Below the pieces are notes generated by a model. It searched no databases. It saw nothing but the letters and a program-made list of their open reading frames with translations, and was not told the origin of the DNA. Below are positions 32,824-44,800 of a DNA stretch of 64,000 nucleotides, one piece after another. The position numbers and the translations under genes are program-made. This DNA is from Rotaria sp. Silwood1 (taxonomy: Eukaryota; Rotifera; Eurotatoria; Philodinida; Philodinidae), in NCBI GenBank assembly GCA_905250075.1, contig CAJNOP010000522.1:1-64000 (forward strand). Direction: 5' to 3'. Numbering within the stretch: the first letter of the stretch is position 1; each line of letters opens with the position of its first letter.

Positions 32824-34392
32824 ATGTCTGCAATGTAAGTGTAACTTCTGACAAATTCAAATGTTATTTTATTTTTTCGATTTAGTAATATCAGAAACAT
32901 TGATGACAGAAGTATTCTCTTTAAATTTTCTAATGGTTCATTGGAAGTAACTATTCGACAAGGTGATATAAGTAAAGAAATATGTGATGCTATTGTTAAT
33001 CCAACAAGAGTGTCAATGTATCCTAGTGGTGGATTGGATGAAATAATGCATAAAGCTATGGGAAAACTTTTTGATGATCAAGTAAGTGCAGTTAGCCAAG
33101 AGATGAAAGAAAATGCATGTCCTGTTGGACAATCAAGAATATTTGTTGCAAAAAATAGTCAAAATCCAAATGTGGCTCTTTTTGTTATAAACACTGTCGG
33201 TCCAGTTTATCAAACTGAAGAAAAAGAAAAAAGTGCTTTTCTTTTACAATCATGTTATTCAACATCATTACAGTTAGCTAATCTATATTCATTAACATCT
33301 ATTGCTTATCCTGCTATATCATGTGGAGCGAATCGTTTTCCTCCACAAGAAGCAGCACAAGTTGCTATTGAATCAGTGAGACAGTATTCATGTAATGTTA
33401 AAGATGTTCGATTTGTATTATATGAACGTCCAATCTATGATGCTTTTGTTAAAGAATGGACTGACTATGCAGAAAAAATCAATCAAGCAGCTACTACTAC
33501 AAGATCAACTATTGATGAAAGAAGTCGATTTCGAATAGCATCACGATCATCATTTGATTCGATTCGTGATTGTATTCTTTGTGATGAACAACAACTACCA
33601 CCTGATCGTGAACATTTATGTATTAAATGTTCAGAGTTAACACGTTCGAGGATATTCGATAGATTTTTACAACGACTATGTATTGCTGCTGAAACTTCAC
33701 TTCATGAACTTAAAAAGGCATGTAAATTGTTAAAACCAATATTAAATTATTATCCACTAGTATATGCACCAATACAAAAATTTGATCAAAGTATTCATAA
33801 ACGTGATGTTGCTGCTGAATATTATGTACAAAATCATTGTGATAAACAATTTCGTAATTCGATGCCAGTAGCTGTTGTTGGTGATGGAAATTGTTTCTAT
33901 AATACATTTCTTAAGTTAAGTGGTGCTGGTGCAACAACTGAAGCATCAGCAGTAACCTCTGTTGAACTTCGAGCTCGCAATGTGGTTGAACTTGTTCTTC
34001 GTTTGAATGAATACATAAATAAATATGCATCATTAGAAATGATTCTTGATAGTTTTGAAGATTATGTTCGAAAAGAAATGGTACATGATACACATTTTGC
34101 ATCTATTTGGGATCTTTTAAGTATATCAACTGTACTTAATATTGATGTTATAAGTGTTTATCCTAAAGTTAATGGTGATGAAGATATACATTATCAACTA
34201 CTTAATGGTAAACTTTTTAGTCCATTAATAAATAAACATGCAACATATGATACAAAATCAAAAATAACAACGCTAACAGGAGTCAATCATGTAAAAATTC
34301 TTTTTACAAATTGTAACAAACAGTTGAAGATTGCGAATAAGAAAGAAGATTGGATGCCTAATCATTTTGTACCACTTCTCAGTTTGAGATAA
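32824..34392 (+). CDS. Macrodomain-OTU fusion protein, copy B
   Basis: Same structure as the copy at 28613-30184: exon 1 32824-32834 (11 nt), a 51-nt intron, exon 2 32886-34392; 505 residues. The macrodomain, CILC...CIKC pair, VGDGNCFYNTF and NHFVPLL motifs are all kept. Substitutions fall mainly in linkers and surface positions, for example H/Y after VSM, N/S in the NGGLD loop, and NHFP to NRFP in the loop after ISCG. One extra codon run (TTTTTT against TRST) accounts for the length difference. An intact frame beside a decayed neighbour gene in the same duplicated unit suggests selection on this gene. Cellular role unknown. Confidence 0.8.
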
Positions 34393-35802
34393 GAAAAAAG
34401 TTTTTTTTTTAATTGTTATTTTTTGTTTTTTACATGTTTTTGAACGATAAGAAAAAAATATATATTTTGTTTATTTGAAGAATAGAATTGAAGGTTCTTA
34501 ACGTTATTTTTGTATATAATACTTTTGATTAATTCCGTATTTATACTTTTTGTTATATAAAAAGTATGTATATTTAAATGATTTGTTTATAGATTTAATT
34601 TATCTATTTTGAGTGAAATTTTTTGTGATAAATTTTCTATGAAAATAGTTCAATTGGATGTAAAAGCAAAAAAGCAATTATGATTAACAGGAAACCAACA
34701 GATTACTTATTATAATAAAAAGAATATATTACCATACATTTCAAGTATTTTCATGATTCGAATTTTATCCTATGTTATTATGTCTCACTCTAAGTTAAGC
34801 ATAGCTGAAGACATCTGTAAGATCAAGTTGAATTCAATATCTTCATATTATTGTAATTGAAAGTTATAAATAGTGGCCAAAAGTGTACTAAACTCAAATA
34901 TTATAACTATTTTGAAGTACATAAATATATTCTTTATGTTGAAGTTTATTGTTTAAACGGAGCAAAATGATATCGGTTTGTTAATTATCTACTGTTTCAA
35001 GTTCCACAACCTTTTTTTCCAATCAACTTCACCTCATTTTCAAAATCCACTTGACATGCAGATGTTTTTTTAGAAAATAAAAACATGTTGAACGAAAAAC
35101 TAGAGGTAAACAAATGCAAAACTCGACATATCCAAGCCATTATGAAATTGATAGAAAGAAAGTTTAAAGTCAAAGATCAAACGATTCAATATATTCAAGA
35201 CAACGTGAAAGTTGTCGAACCTAAATAATATCAATGGTCTTTTAAAAAATATTTTACTATTATCTATAGTCCTTCACAAATCGATGGGTATATCTAGTCT
35301 TGACGAATATAGTTCCTCATTAATCATTCCAATACAAAAGTTGGATGCTGAGTCGAAATAACGATTGGATATCCGTCGAAGCAGCTTAATTATATGATGA
35401 TTTAAGTGATCTTAATTATCTTTTCAGCTGCTGGTTGCTAGGGTATAGGGAGAAATGGCAAAAAAAACATTGTTTTGAAATTTCACTCTCTATATTTTCC
35501 TTGAAAATATCTGTGACTTTCACACAAGTGATGGTTGTGATCTTGGTCCTGCCGAGATCGTGGCCATCTTGTCAATATTTAATTCAAATCCATGTTCCGG
35601 ATATTGGATGTCGAACTCGGTTGCAGTACACTATATTGTTTTAATTGTATTCAGAACAAAAAAGAAAAATAATAAAAGTGAAAAATACTAATTAATGAAT
35701 TTATTTGTTTAATAATTCATGTTGAATATCAAGAGAATATCACCGGACGAAAATGAGATAGAAAAAAAAAACAAGAAACTATGTTCTTTTTTGTTTTCTA
35801 GA
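34393..35802. other. Intergenic region between convergent genes
   Basis: The first 350 bp is 3' flank shared with unit A. The rest has no supported gene. A slightly GC-richer patch (about 35520-35640) encodes nothing recognisable. Convergent transcription of the fusion gene and the cadherin ends here. Confidence 0.45.
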
Positions 35803-38800
35803 TTATACATCAGTTTGAAAGAAAGAAGCTAATGTATTCGATTTTTTTCTATGATTTTCAATATCTGAGTCACTTGTTTGTCTTAAACGATTTATAGTTT
35901 TTGTTTTCATTTTCGATTTATTTGTTCCAATATTATCGTTTTCGGTTGATTGTAGAAGAGATGTTGCAGTTGAAGTCAATGAACTACTTAATCGATTACA
36001 ATCAATATTATTGACAGACATATTTATCATTTTAGGTGCTATGAGAATAGAATTTTTCAATGATGAATTTTTTTTGTTCAATAATTTATACTTACTTTTA
36101 ACAATTCTTGCATAGATAGGTAGTTTTGGTAATGATGTTACTGATCTAGATATATTGTTATGATTAACAGTACGTAAATATTTATGATTTTGATTTGTTA
36201 TTGAAAATGTTAATAGAATTTGATCATTATTAGATGATGTATTTGATGATTCAGTTAAATTAAGTTCATTTTCTGTTAAATCAGATAAAGAATTCAAACG
36301 AATTTGATAATTTATTTCATTATCTGATTTATGAATATTAAAATATTCTGTTTTGATATAGGAAAATTTTATTAATACATCAAAAAAATAAAACTAAAAC
36401 TTACGTGTTGGTGATAATGAAACTAAAATATTTAAGAAAAAAATCGAAATATAATATATTAATAATTTAATGAAACAACTTACAATCAAATAATTCTGTT
36501 TTTGGTGAAATATATGTGTTATCTAAAAAAGAAATAACATATATATATAAATAGAGTCAATCATAATCAATAATAACTAACCATAATTAGGTGAATTATC
36601 ATGAACAATAAAATCATCTGATGGAATAGTCGTTTTAGTTAAATAATATTTTGAATCATTCTATATAAAAATATGTTTATATTTTATTTTATTTTATTTA
36701 ACTTACTAAACAACGATTTAACGATTTGTATGCTTGATGATTATTCTATTAAAAATGAAATAAAATCAGAAATTTTGTAATCTAATTTTAGTCAAAACGC
36801 ATTTAATAAGATAAAATTCATATCAATTTGTTTAGTATGAACTTCTATGAGCTTAATGGTTATGAAATACATATGATCTTACGAGGGAACCACCCGAGGC
36901 GTCAAAAAGCTTTTGAGCTGAAATTTTGCCTACAAGTAGGGGATGCATAGACTAGAAAAGGCCTAAAAGGATATGGGCCCAAGTTGGGCTTTGACTGAGA
37001 TATCGACTATTTACTATAATTTTCCTATAGGATCCTACTTGTCTGATAGAATCAAAGTTTTGAATTTAGGCCTCAAACTTTGTCCACACCAAGGCCCCAA
37101 TCAGACAAGCTTGCCTACAAAGTTTCAGAACTCTGGGATAGACTATCTCCGAGATACTAGTATGTTAGCATAAAGACGCTTTTTTATGGATATAATGTTT
37201 CACATAGATATTTTGGCAGATTCATATCTTGGGGATAGTCTATCCAAGAGTTCTGAAACTTTGTAGGCGAGCTTGTCTGATTGGGACCTTGGTGCGGACA
37301 AAGTTTCAGACCTAAATTCAAAACTTTGATTTTATCGGACAAGTAGGATCCTATAGGAAAATTATGGTAAATAGTCGATATCTCAGTCAAATCCCAACTT
37401 GGGCCCATATCCTTTTAGGCTTTTTCTAGTCTATGCATCCCCTACTTGTGCTCAAAAGCTTTTTGACACCTCGGATGGTTCCCTCGTAAGAAAAATATTA
37501 AGCTATAGATAACACCGTATGCCGGTAAAATTATTCGGAAAGATAGAAAGATTATAATTCTAATTTCAAATATCATATATATATATAGAGAGAGAACTGT
37601 TTGGGTAGATTTAGTCCAGTTGCTTTTCTTCAATTTTAAAGTATATTTAGTTTTAGATTTTTCAATAATAATCTTTAATCTTACTCTATTATTTAAATAA
37701 TTTATTATCGGATTTCTATGATTATTCTCTCCAAATGTTATAGTTTCATTAGTTTGTGTTTCATTATAATTTAATTTAAGTAATCTTTGTCTTGAACTTT
37801 CAATATGATTTGTTATTGATGATTGTTTATGTATAAGTAATGGTGCTGAAACTAATGGTTTATCATTAATAAAATTTTCTTTTCGTTTTTTATAATAATA
37901 AATAATTAATATTAATAAAATACATATAATCAATGTAATAATTAATCCAATAAGTACATATCTTTTTATTGATATTGATAAAGAAATAACTGATATAGCA
38001 ACACATTTAAATGATTTATTTGAATTTGATAATAATGGTATACATTTTTCATCATATTGACATGGATAACTTTCACAAGGATATAAATCTAATTGACATT
38101 GACGACCAGTAAAACGTGGTTTTGAACAATTACATTTAAAATTTAATCCATAATTCATACATATTCCACCATGATAACATGGATGATATAATGAACAAAA
38201 ATCATTCGTATGAAAATGTTCTTGAATAATTTCAAATGATAGACAATTATTATTTATATTAATAAATTCAATTAAATTATTATTATTATTTGTTTGTTGT
38301 TGAAAAAATATTATTTGATTATTTAATGTTAAATTACCTAAACAACCTTTAAAATCAATACCAATTATTAATTGTTTAAGATTATTTGAATAAATTTGTT
38401 GTAATAATATTATTTTAGTACTAAATATATGATCAAGTCGAATAAGATAATATTTATGAATATAATCTATTGAAAAATAAATATCATGCCATAAACCATC
38501 ATTAATTAATGTTTGATTTAATTCTAAGAGAATTTTTTCATCAAATTCAATATTAATATAACCATTAATAATTTTTAAAATTATTGAATGAAATATTTTA
38601 GTTTTTTCATTCAAATAAATTAATTTAAATAATTGACTTTTATTTGAATATGTACGAAAACTTAATGTTATTTTCATTTGTTGTGTTATATTCATAGTTA
38701 AATTCATTTGAATTAAACTATTACCATTAAAAGTTAATGTATTTGATGAATCTAAATAAATTAATAATATTCAAACCGATCACAAACTAAGTCAGTAGAG

Positions 38801-41800
38801 TCTATCCGTAGAATTTTATATGATGGTTAAACTTTTCTATATTCTTTTATTGAAATGTTATAAAACTCACTTGCTTTTCATCTGACAAAAATAAATGATA
38901 TTATTATGGCTAAACTTAAGTCAACCCTGTTGATTCTTGCCAATATTTTAAATCATTGAGAAATGACAATCGTTATTTTCTGTCCGGTCTGGTCCGGCCG
39001 GTAAAAAAATCTGTCCTGTCCGACCAGCAACCGACCGGGCAAATTTTACAGCCAATGTGGCAAAAATCCGAGGAAAATAAACGACCATAAAAGTATCTGT
39101 TTAAATAAAATGTTGGTGGAGATGAATTGAATATTCACATGCAGAAATCTGAACTAGGAATTGATCAATTTACATTTACGGAAAATTTATAAACCCAAAA
39201 ATAAATTTTAAAAAGTTTTATTTATTTTGAATTTAAAAATTTTACAAAATTTAAATTTATGTAGATCCAATTTAAAATTATAATAAATTAATAGCAAATC
39301 GTCATTCCTAATTCGAACTGGAAACTAAACTCTCCTTTCATATTTTATAGCAAGGTGCGTCGACTTTTCGAGCCCGACATCGATATAAATTAGTTATTCA
39401 GATCAAATCTGTTTTTCATCTTAATTTCAAAAATGAAAAAAAAAACAAATTTATAACAAAAATCTAACACAAAAATGTAAATATTTATTTTTCTTGATTC
39501 AGGCAGCTGCCTGAATAGAACAAGAGAATAAATTATTTGATCAACTGAGCGATACACAAGAAAGAAAACGATAGAGATATAAAGAGAACAATCAATCGTT
39601 TATATTCAAATAGACGATAAGATATCTATCGAGTTTTTCGCAAACTCATTCTTCTGAATTGAAAACATCATAAAAAAACCGTTTTCAGTAGAGAAAATTC
39701 TTGGATGCAAAAACCAATTTTGTAATGATGAACTGGCAAAAATCCGGTCCTGTCCGGCCCGGTTTAACTTCTTGTCCGGTCCGACCGGATCGGTTCCAAC
39801 TCTGATCCACGGTGGTCCTACCGCGCTGCCACAATGGCAGCGGCAGTGGCAGATTCTCAGTCGTGATGGACATCTCTGCTTTCTACGATAAAACTTAGGC
39901 ACTGAAACATACGACTATGACTTTTCGTTCTCGAACAGAAAGATCTTGAACTTGACCATGAATAAAAAGTTTTAAAAAATCAAGGTTCATTGAAGTATGC
40001 CTTGAAACTTTCTTTGTTCAGTGTATTCATGGGCGTGGACTTCAAAATGTATAAAAGTAAAATTCTTGTACAATAATTACGAATAGATGATTTTCAATTG
40101 GTTGAAAATCTTTGAGGTAGATATGTGCCAATCCCAAGGAATTAGTATTCTGTCGAACTAGTATGAAATCGGACTAATATCGAGAAGGATAGATGACTTG
40201 TTTGACAAATCGCCTATCGAATTGATATTCAATCAAAATGATATATCTATTAATTGGCTGCTACTATTAATATATATATGAAATTATTATCAATAGGAAT
40301 ATTGTAATTCAGATAGAGATTCATCAAATAAAACTCACTTCGACATATTGGTGAATTGATATTAATACATTGAAATGAATTATTCTTAAGAATATTATTA
40401 TAATTACATAATTCATCTATACATTGACATGAATATGTTGTTGAATTTTCTTCAATACATTTTTCTATTGATAAACAAGGATTTGATGAACATGGTGATT
40501 TTTTAGTATATTTAAATTGACAACGTTCTCCATAATAATTATTTTTACATAAACATTTTATATTCCATTGATATTTTGGTATTAAACGTTGATATGTATT
40601 ATAATAAATATATTCATATTGATTATATAATAAACTAATATAACTAGTACAATAACCATTATTTTCACATGAATTTAATTGACATTGATTAAAAAGAATT
40701 TTATCAAAAAGATTTTTTGAATTTTTTAATTTATTATAAAGAATTTCTTTATTTATATAATTATTCATTGTTGAATCTAATATAGCAATTAATAATTCAA
40801 TTTGTTTTTGTTTTAATTCATATGTATAAATATGAACATGATTTATATGTACATTAATAATTTGAGCTAAATTTTGTCGTATTATTGGTAAATTATCATT
40901 AATAAATTGTTCATATGTTATATTAGAATTTATATTTATTATTAATGATATTGTTTGATTTAACATTTCACGATAGATAGGTAAAAAATGAATATTAATT
41001 GTTTGTAATTTTTCTATTGATGGAAAAAAAATTTTTGTATGATTATTATTATTATGAAAAATAATTTCAGGTATAAATTCTTTTATAGCTATAGAAATTA
41101 AATAAATTTGATATTCAATAGAAGATATTTGATGAAAAGATTTATAATAAAGTTCAGTTTGATTATTTGTTAATTGTTTTAGAAAAAAATTTTTATTTGA
41201 TATTAAATTAAAATAAATAAATTGATATTTTGAATGATTTTCAATAAATAATTGACCAAGATTAATTGTAAAAAAATTTTCTTCAAAATTTATATAACCA
41301 TCAATTTTTTGTAATAAAATTTTTGGATATTCAATATTATATTGAAAATAATTTATATTAAGATTTAAATCTGAAAAAATTTTTTTATCATCCCATATAC
41401 GAATAATTAAATTATCTTCATGATTATGAATAATAGATTTAATAAGAATAAGTTCAATAATATTTTTATATGTATGAAGTGTATAACTTGTAAAAATATC
41501 ATTAATAATTTCATAAGTTAAATTTGATTGATCTTTATCAATAAATTCAATTTTATAAAGTATTGTATTTATCAATGGATAATAAAAATATAAAAGTTTT
41601 GTAAAATTTTTTGTTAAAAATTCTGGAGGATTATCATTTAAATTACGAATATATATAGTAACATTTATAGAAGATAATAAAATAGACTAAATAGAAAATT
41701 TTTTTTTGCTTAAGAGATAGCATGACTTTTTTTTTTTGTCTATTATGAAATCTAAGTCGAATTGTACTTGTAACTTGACTAAAAATATTCAAATCATATC

Positions 41801-44800
41801 TAGACATGTATCTTAATGGTCGATAGAAGATAAGATTAAAAACGGATCTATCAAGCTAAATTTGTTAGCCTTGTATGGGTGAGGGCGTGCGGTTGTGGAT
41901 AGAAGTGCAAGCCGAAGGATCAAACAGCGGCGGCGGCGGTTTGAATGGTCAAATTTTTTTCCATAGCGGCGGCTTTGACAAACAAAACAAAAAAACGTTT
42001 TTATTCCTAAAAGACGAAAAAATGGCCGATCGCATATGTATCGATGTCAACGGCGGCGACGCCTCATATCATTATCAAAAAATTTCGTTCGTGCCGGCGG
42101 CGTAGCGGCTGAACTAAGTTTTTCTCAGTGACAGCGCCTAAAAAATTCATAAAATTATCTACGATTTTGTTGCGGCGGCGGCTAAGCTAGTTGTGGATGT
42201 TGATGTGGTGGCTCTGAATCGTTCATTTACTTTCACACCCGTGCCCACACTCACACCTTCAAAAGGAAAATTATTTAATGTCAATTAATCGCTATTTAAA
42301 ACCTTTTTGTTATATGTCATTCTTTCTTTTTAAATAATAAACATTTGTTTGGAATTAAGCTGTTTGCTTTCTTTTAATTTTCTCATGTTCAGAAGTGTTA
42401 ACTTCAGTTTTTAACATTGTTACTTTCGACCAAAGTAGGACGAATCATTACAAAGACTGATAGAAAAACTTATTTAGATTTCAGAAAATTAGATTAATAA
42501 ATTTTGTTGTTATGCGGTAGTGAAAATTGATTAATATATAGCAGTTCTAGTTCTCGCTTAGTACACATTTATTATTCTTCTACTAATCATTATTCTAAGA
42601 AAATTGATTATTATTTAGTTCCTCTATGCATCCTTTTGTTCACTTGTCAGTCTATGACTGATAAACAGATAGCCCGGTAACTCTGAAACTGGTACATCCG
42701 CGTTCATGCTCAATATTTCTTTAAGACTTTCTTTCGTACCTGATTCTTTCGATCTTGTACAATAATTGTCACGTTATATTCATGTTTATCTATTTCATAA
42801 TCAAATATTTTTCGATTAATAATTGTTGCATTATTTGATAAAATATCAAATAAATTCATTGGATCATATAAATAATAAATAAAATCAATTGAATTTTTTC
42901 CTATTGTACAAATTATTGTACCACTTGGTTCATTTTCATCAAGAAAACATTGATTTTGTTTATCTAATTGAAAATAAATATAGTCATCATTTATAATCGA
43001 TATAAAAATATTTGTTCGATCAGTTAAATTAATACCATCTTCAATAGCTTCAATAATTAATGTAAAATTTTCTATTATTGTTGAAATATATTCATTTAAA
43101 TAAATATTTCCTGTATATTTATTAATTGAAAAAATAGATGAAGAATTTCTTAAATAATAACTTATATTTCCATTCATTATTGGATCATAACTTGTTGCAT
43201 TTATTTGAAATATAAATTTTCCAGGTTGACTAGATTTATTTATATTTATATGATAAAAATCTTTTTCAAATATTGGTCCATGATCATTTAAATCATTAAT
43301 ATTAATTATTAAATTATTTGTTAAATTTTTTTGATTAATATAATCTAATAAAATAATTTCATATTGTAATTTTTCACCATGAATTTCTCGATCAAATTTA
43401 TCAAATAAAATAATTGAACCAGTTGTTAAATCAATTGAAATTTGTGATGAAATATTTTTAAGATAATATTTATATTTAAATGAAAATAATTGATCATGAT
43501 CAATTATTTTTATACGACCAATATATAATGGTATAAGATTATTTTCATTAATATTATATATTAATGATTTTTTATCAAATTCTATTAAATTATCATTAAT
43601 ATTTATTAATTTAATTAATATTGTCAATAAACAATGAATTTCATTAGGTTCAAGTATAATTGAAAATGAATAAATATGTTTTTGTTCATAATCAAGACGA
43701 AATTTAGATATTAATATACCTGTTGAAGAATTTAAATGAAATGTTTGTGTATCAATATTATTATTTAATTTCATTTGAATTTTTTCAATTAATTGAGAAT
43801 TATTATTTATCATGAATAATATTTCTTTAATATTACCTATTTTTGTACCAATAGGAGATTCTTCTTCAATCATCCATTCTATTGGCATCTAAAATAAATA
43901 AATAAATATTTAGATTTTTATTAAACAAAAACATCAAAATTTTACTCACTACAGGACAAATAAAATAAGACCAATTCGGTGATCGAATTATTGATATATT
44001 AGTATGACAATAAGATATTGATAGAGATGATATCAGAATAACTAAATCAAAATATTCCTCAGATGTTCTATTGAGCATTGATGAGTTTAAATAGATTTGA
44101 CCGAAATTATTTATAGTAAACAAATTATATTTATCTCCGGATAGAATATAATAATGATTTGAATTGTTATTCTTCAGATCGATGTTTTGAATGATTGTAC
44201 CTGAGAAAATACATAAAAAAACTGTGATGTATCAAAGTTTCATCGTTCTATGGGTTGGTGTGAATGGAGGTTTCATCGAGTGGAGATAATGATTATGACA
44301 ACACTCACATCCAAAAACCGCTACTTTTATCGGACAAGATAGAGTAAGAAGATTGTTCTCAGTTAGGGACACAGAGTAGGACGAAAAACTTTACCTGACC
44401 GCTCTCTTATGTAGAGCTTTCACAAATGTTATAGACATTGTTTATATAAGATTACAGAATGTATATGAATAACACTTCGTTCTGATACATGAACCTCTTT
44501 CTCTCTCCGAAATCAGCAATGGAGTGAAATTTTTACGATTCTGAAAAGCTCTGGAAATTATTATTTGACTTGGGCATACAATGACTCTAAAAACTGATGA
44601 TATAAATTTAATTAGGATTTTTCTCGTAATGGCAATCATTTGGATATAGATAATTGTTTCTAATAATGTTTTCGAAAAAATAAAATCTACATAATATTCC
44701 CAAAATTCAAGATGTTTATAAAATCTCAAACGTTGTTTTTCAATACTCGGAATATGAAAATAAAAACTTCAGTTGACTACACAGGATAATCGAGCAACTC

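Larger units (their letters stand above)
27360..34745 (+). repeat. Tandem segmental duplication (two units)
   Basis: Unit A (about 27360-30480) and unit B (about 31265-34745) match in order: the end of tetraspan exon 1, its exons 2 and 3, the spacer, the 11-nt first exon and the long second exon of the macrodomain-OTU gene, and about 300 bp of 3' flank. Coding parts of the fusion gene are roughly 90% alike; non-coding parts are more diverged. About 780 bp of unrelated sequence separates the units. Confidence 0.85.

Noticed and set aside
33710..34102. Minus-strand frames rich in His and Gln
   Set aside because: They are antisense shadows of the macrodomain-OTU coding exon.
36973..37408. Two similar open frames on opposite strands that look like a conserved protein
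   Set aside because: They are the two arms of one inverted-repeat element read in opposite directions, so similarity follows from the repeat structure.
41875..42105. Gly-rich 76-codon frame
   Set aside because: It falls in the GGCGGC core of an intronic MITE and has no conserved features.
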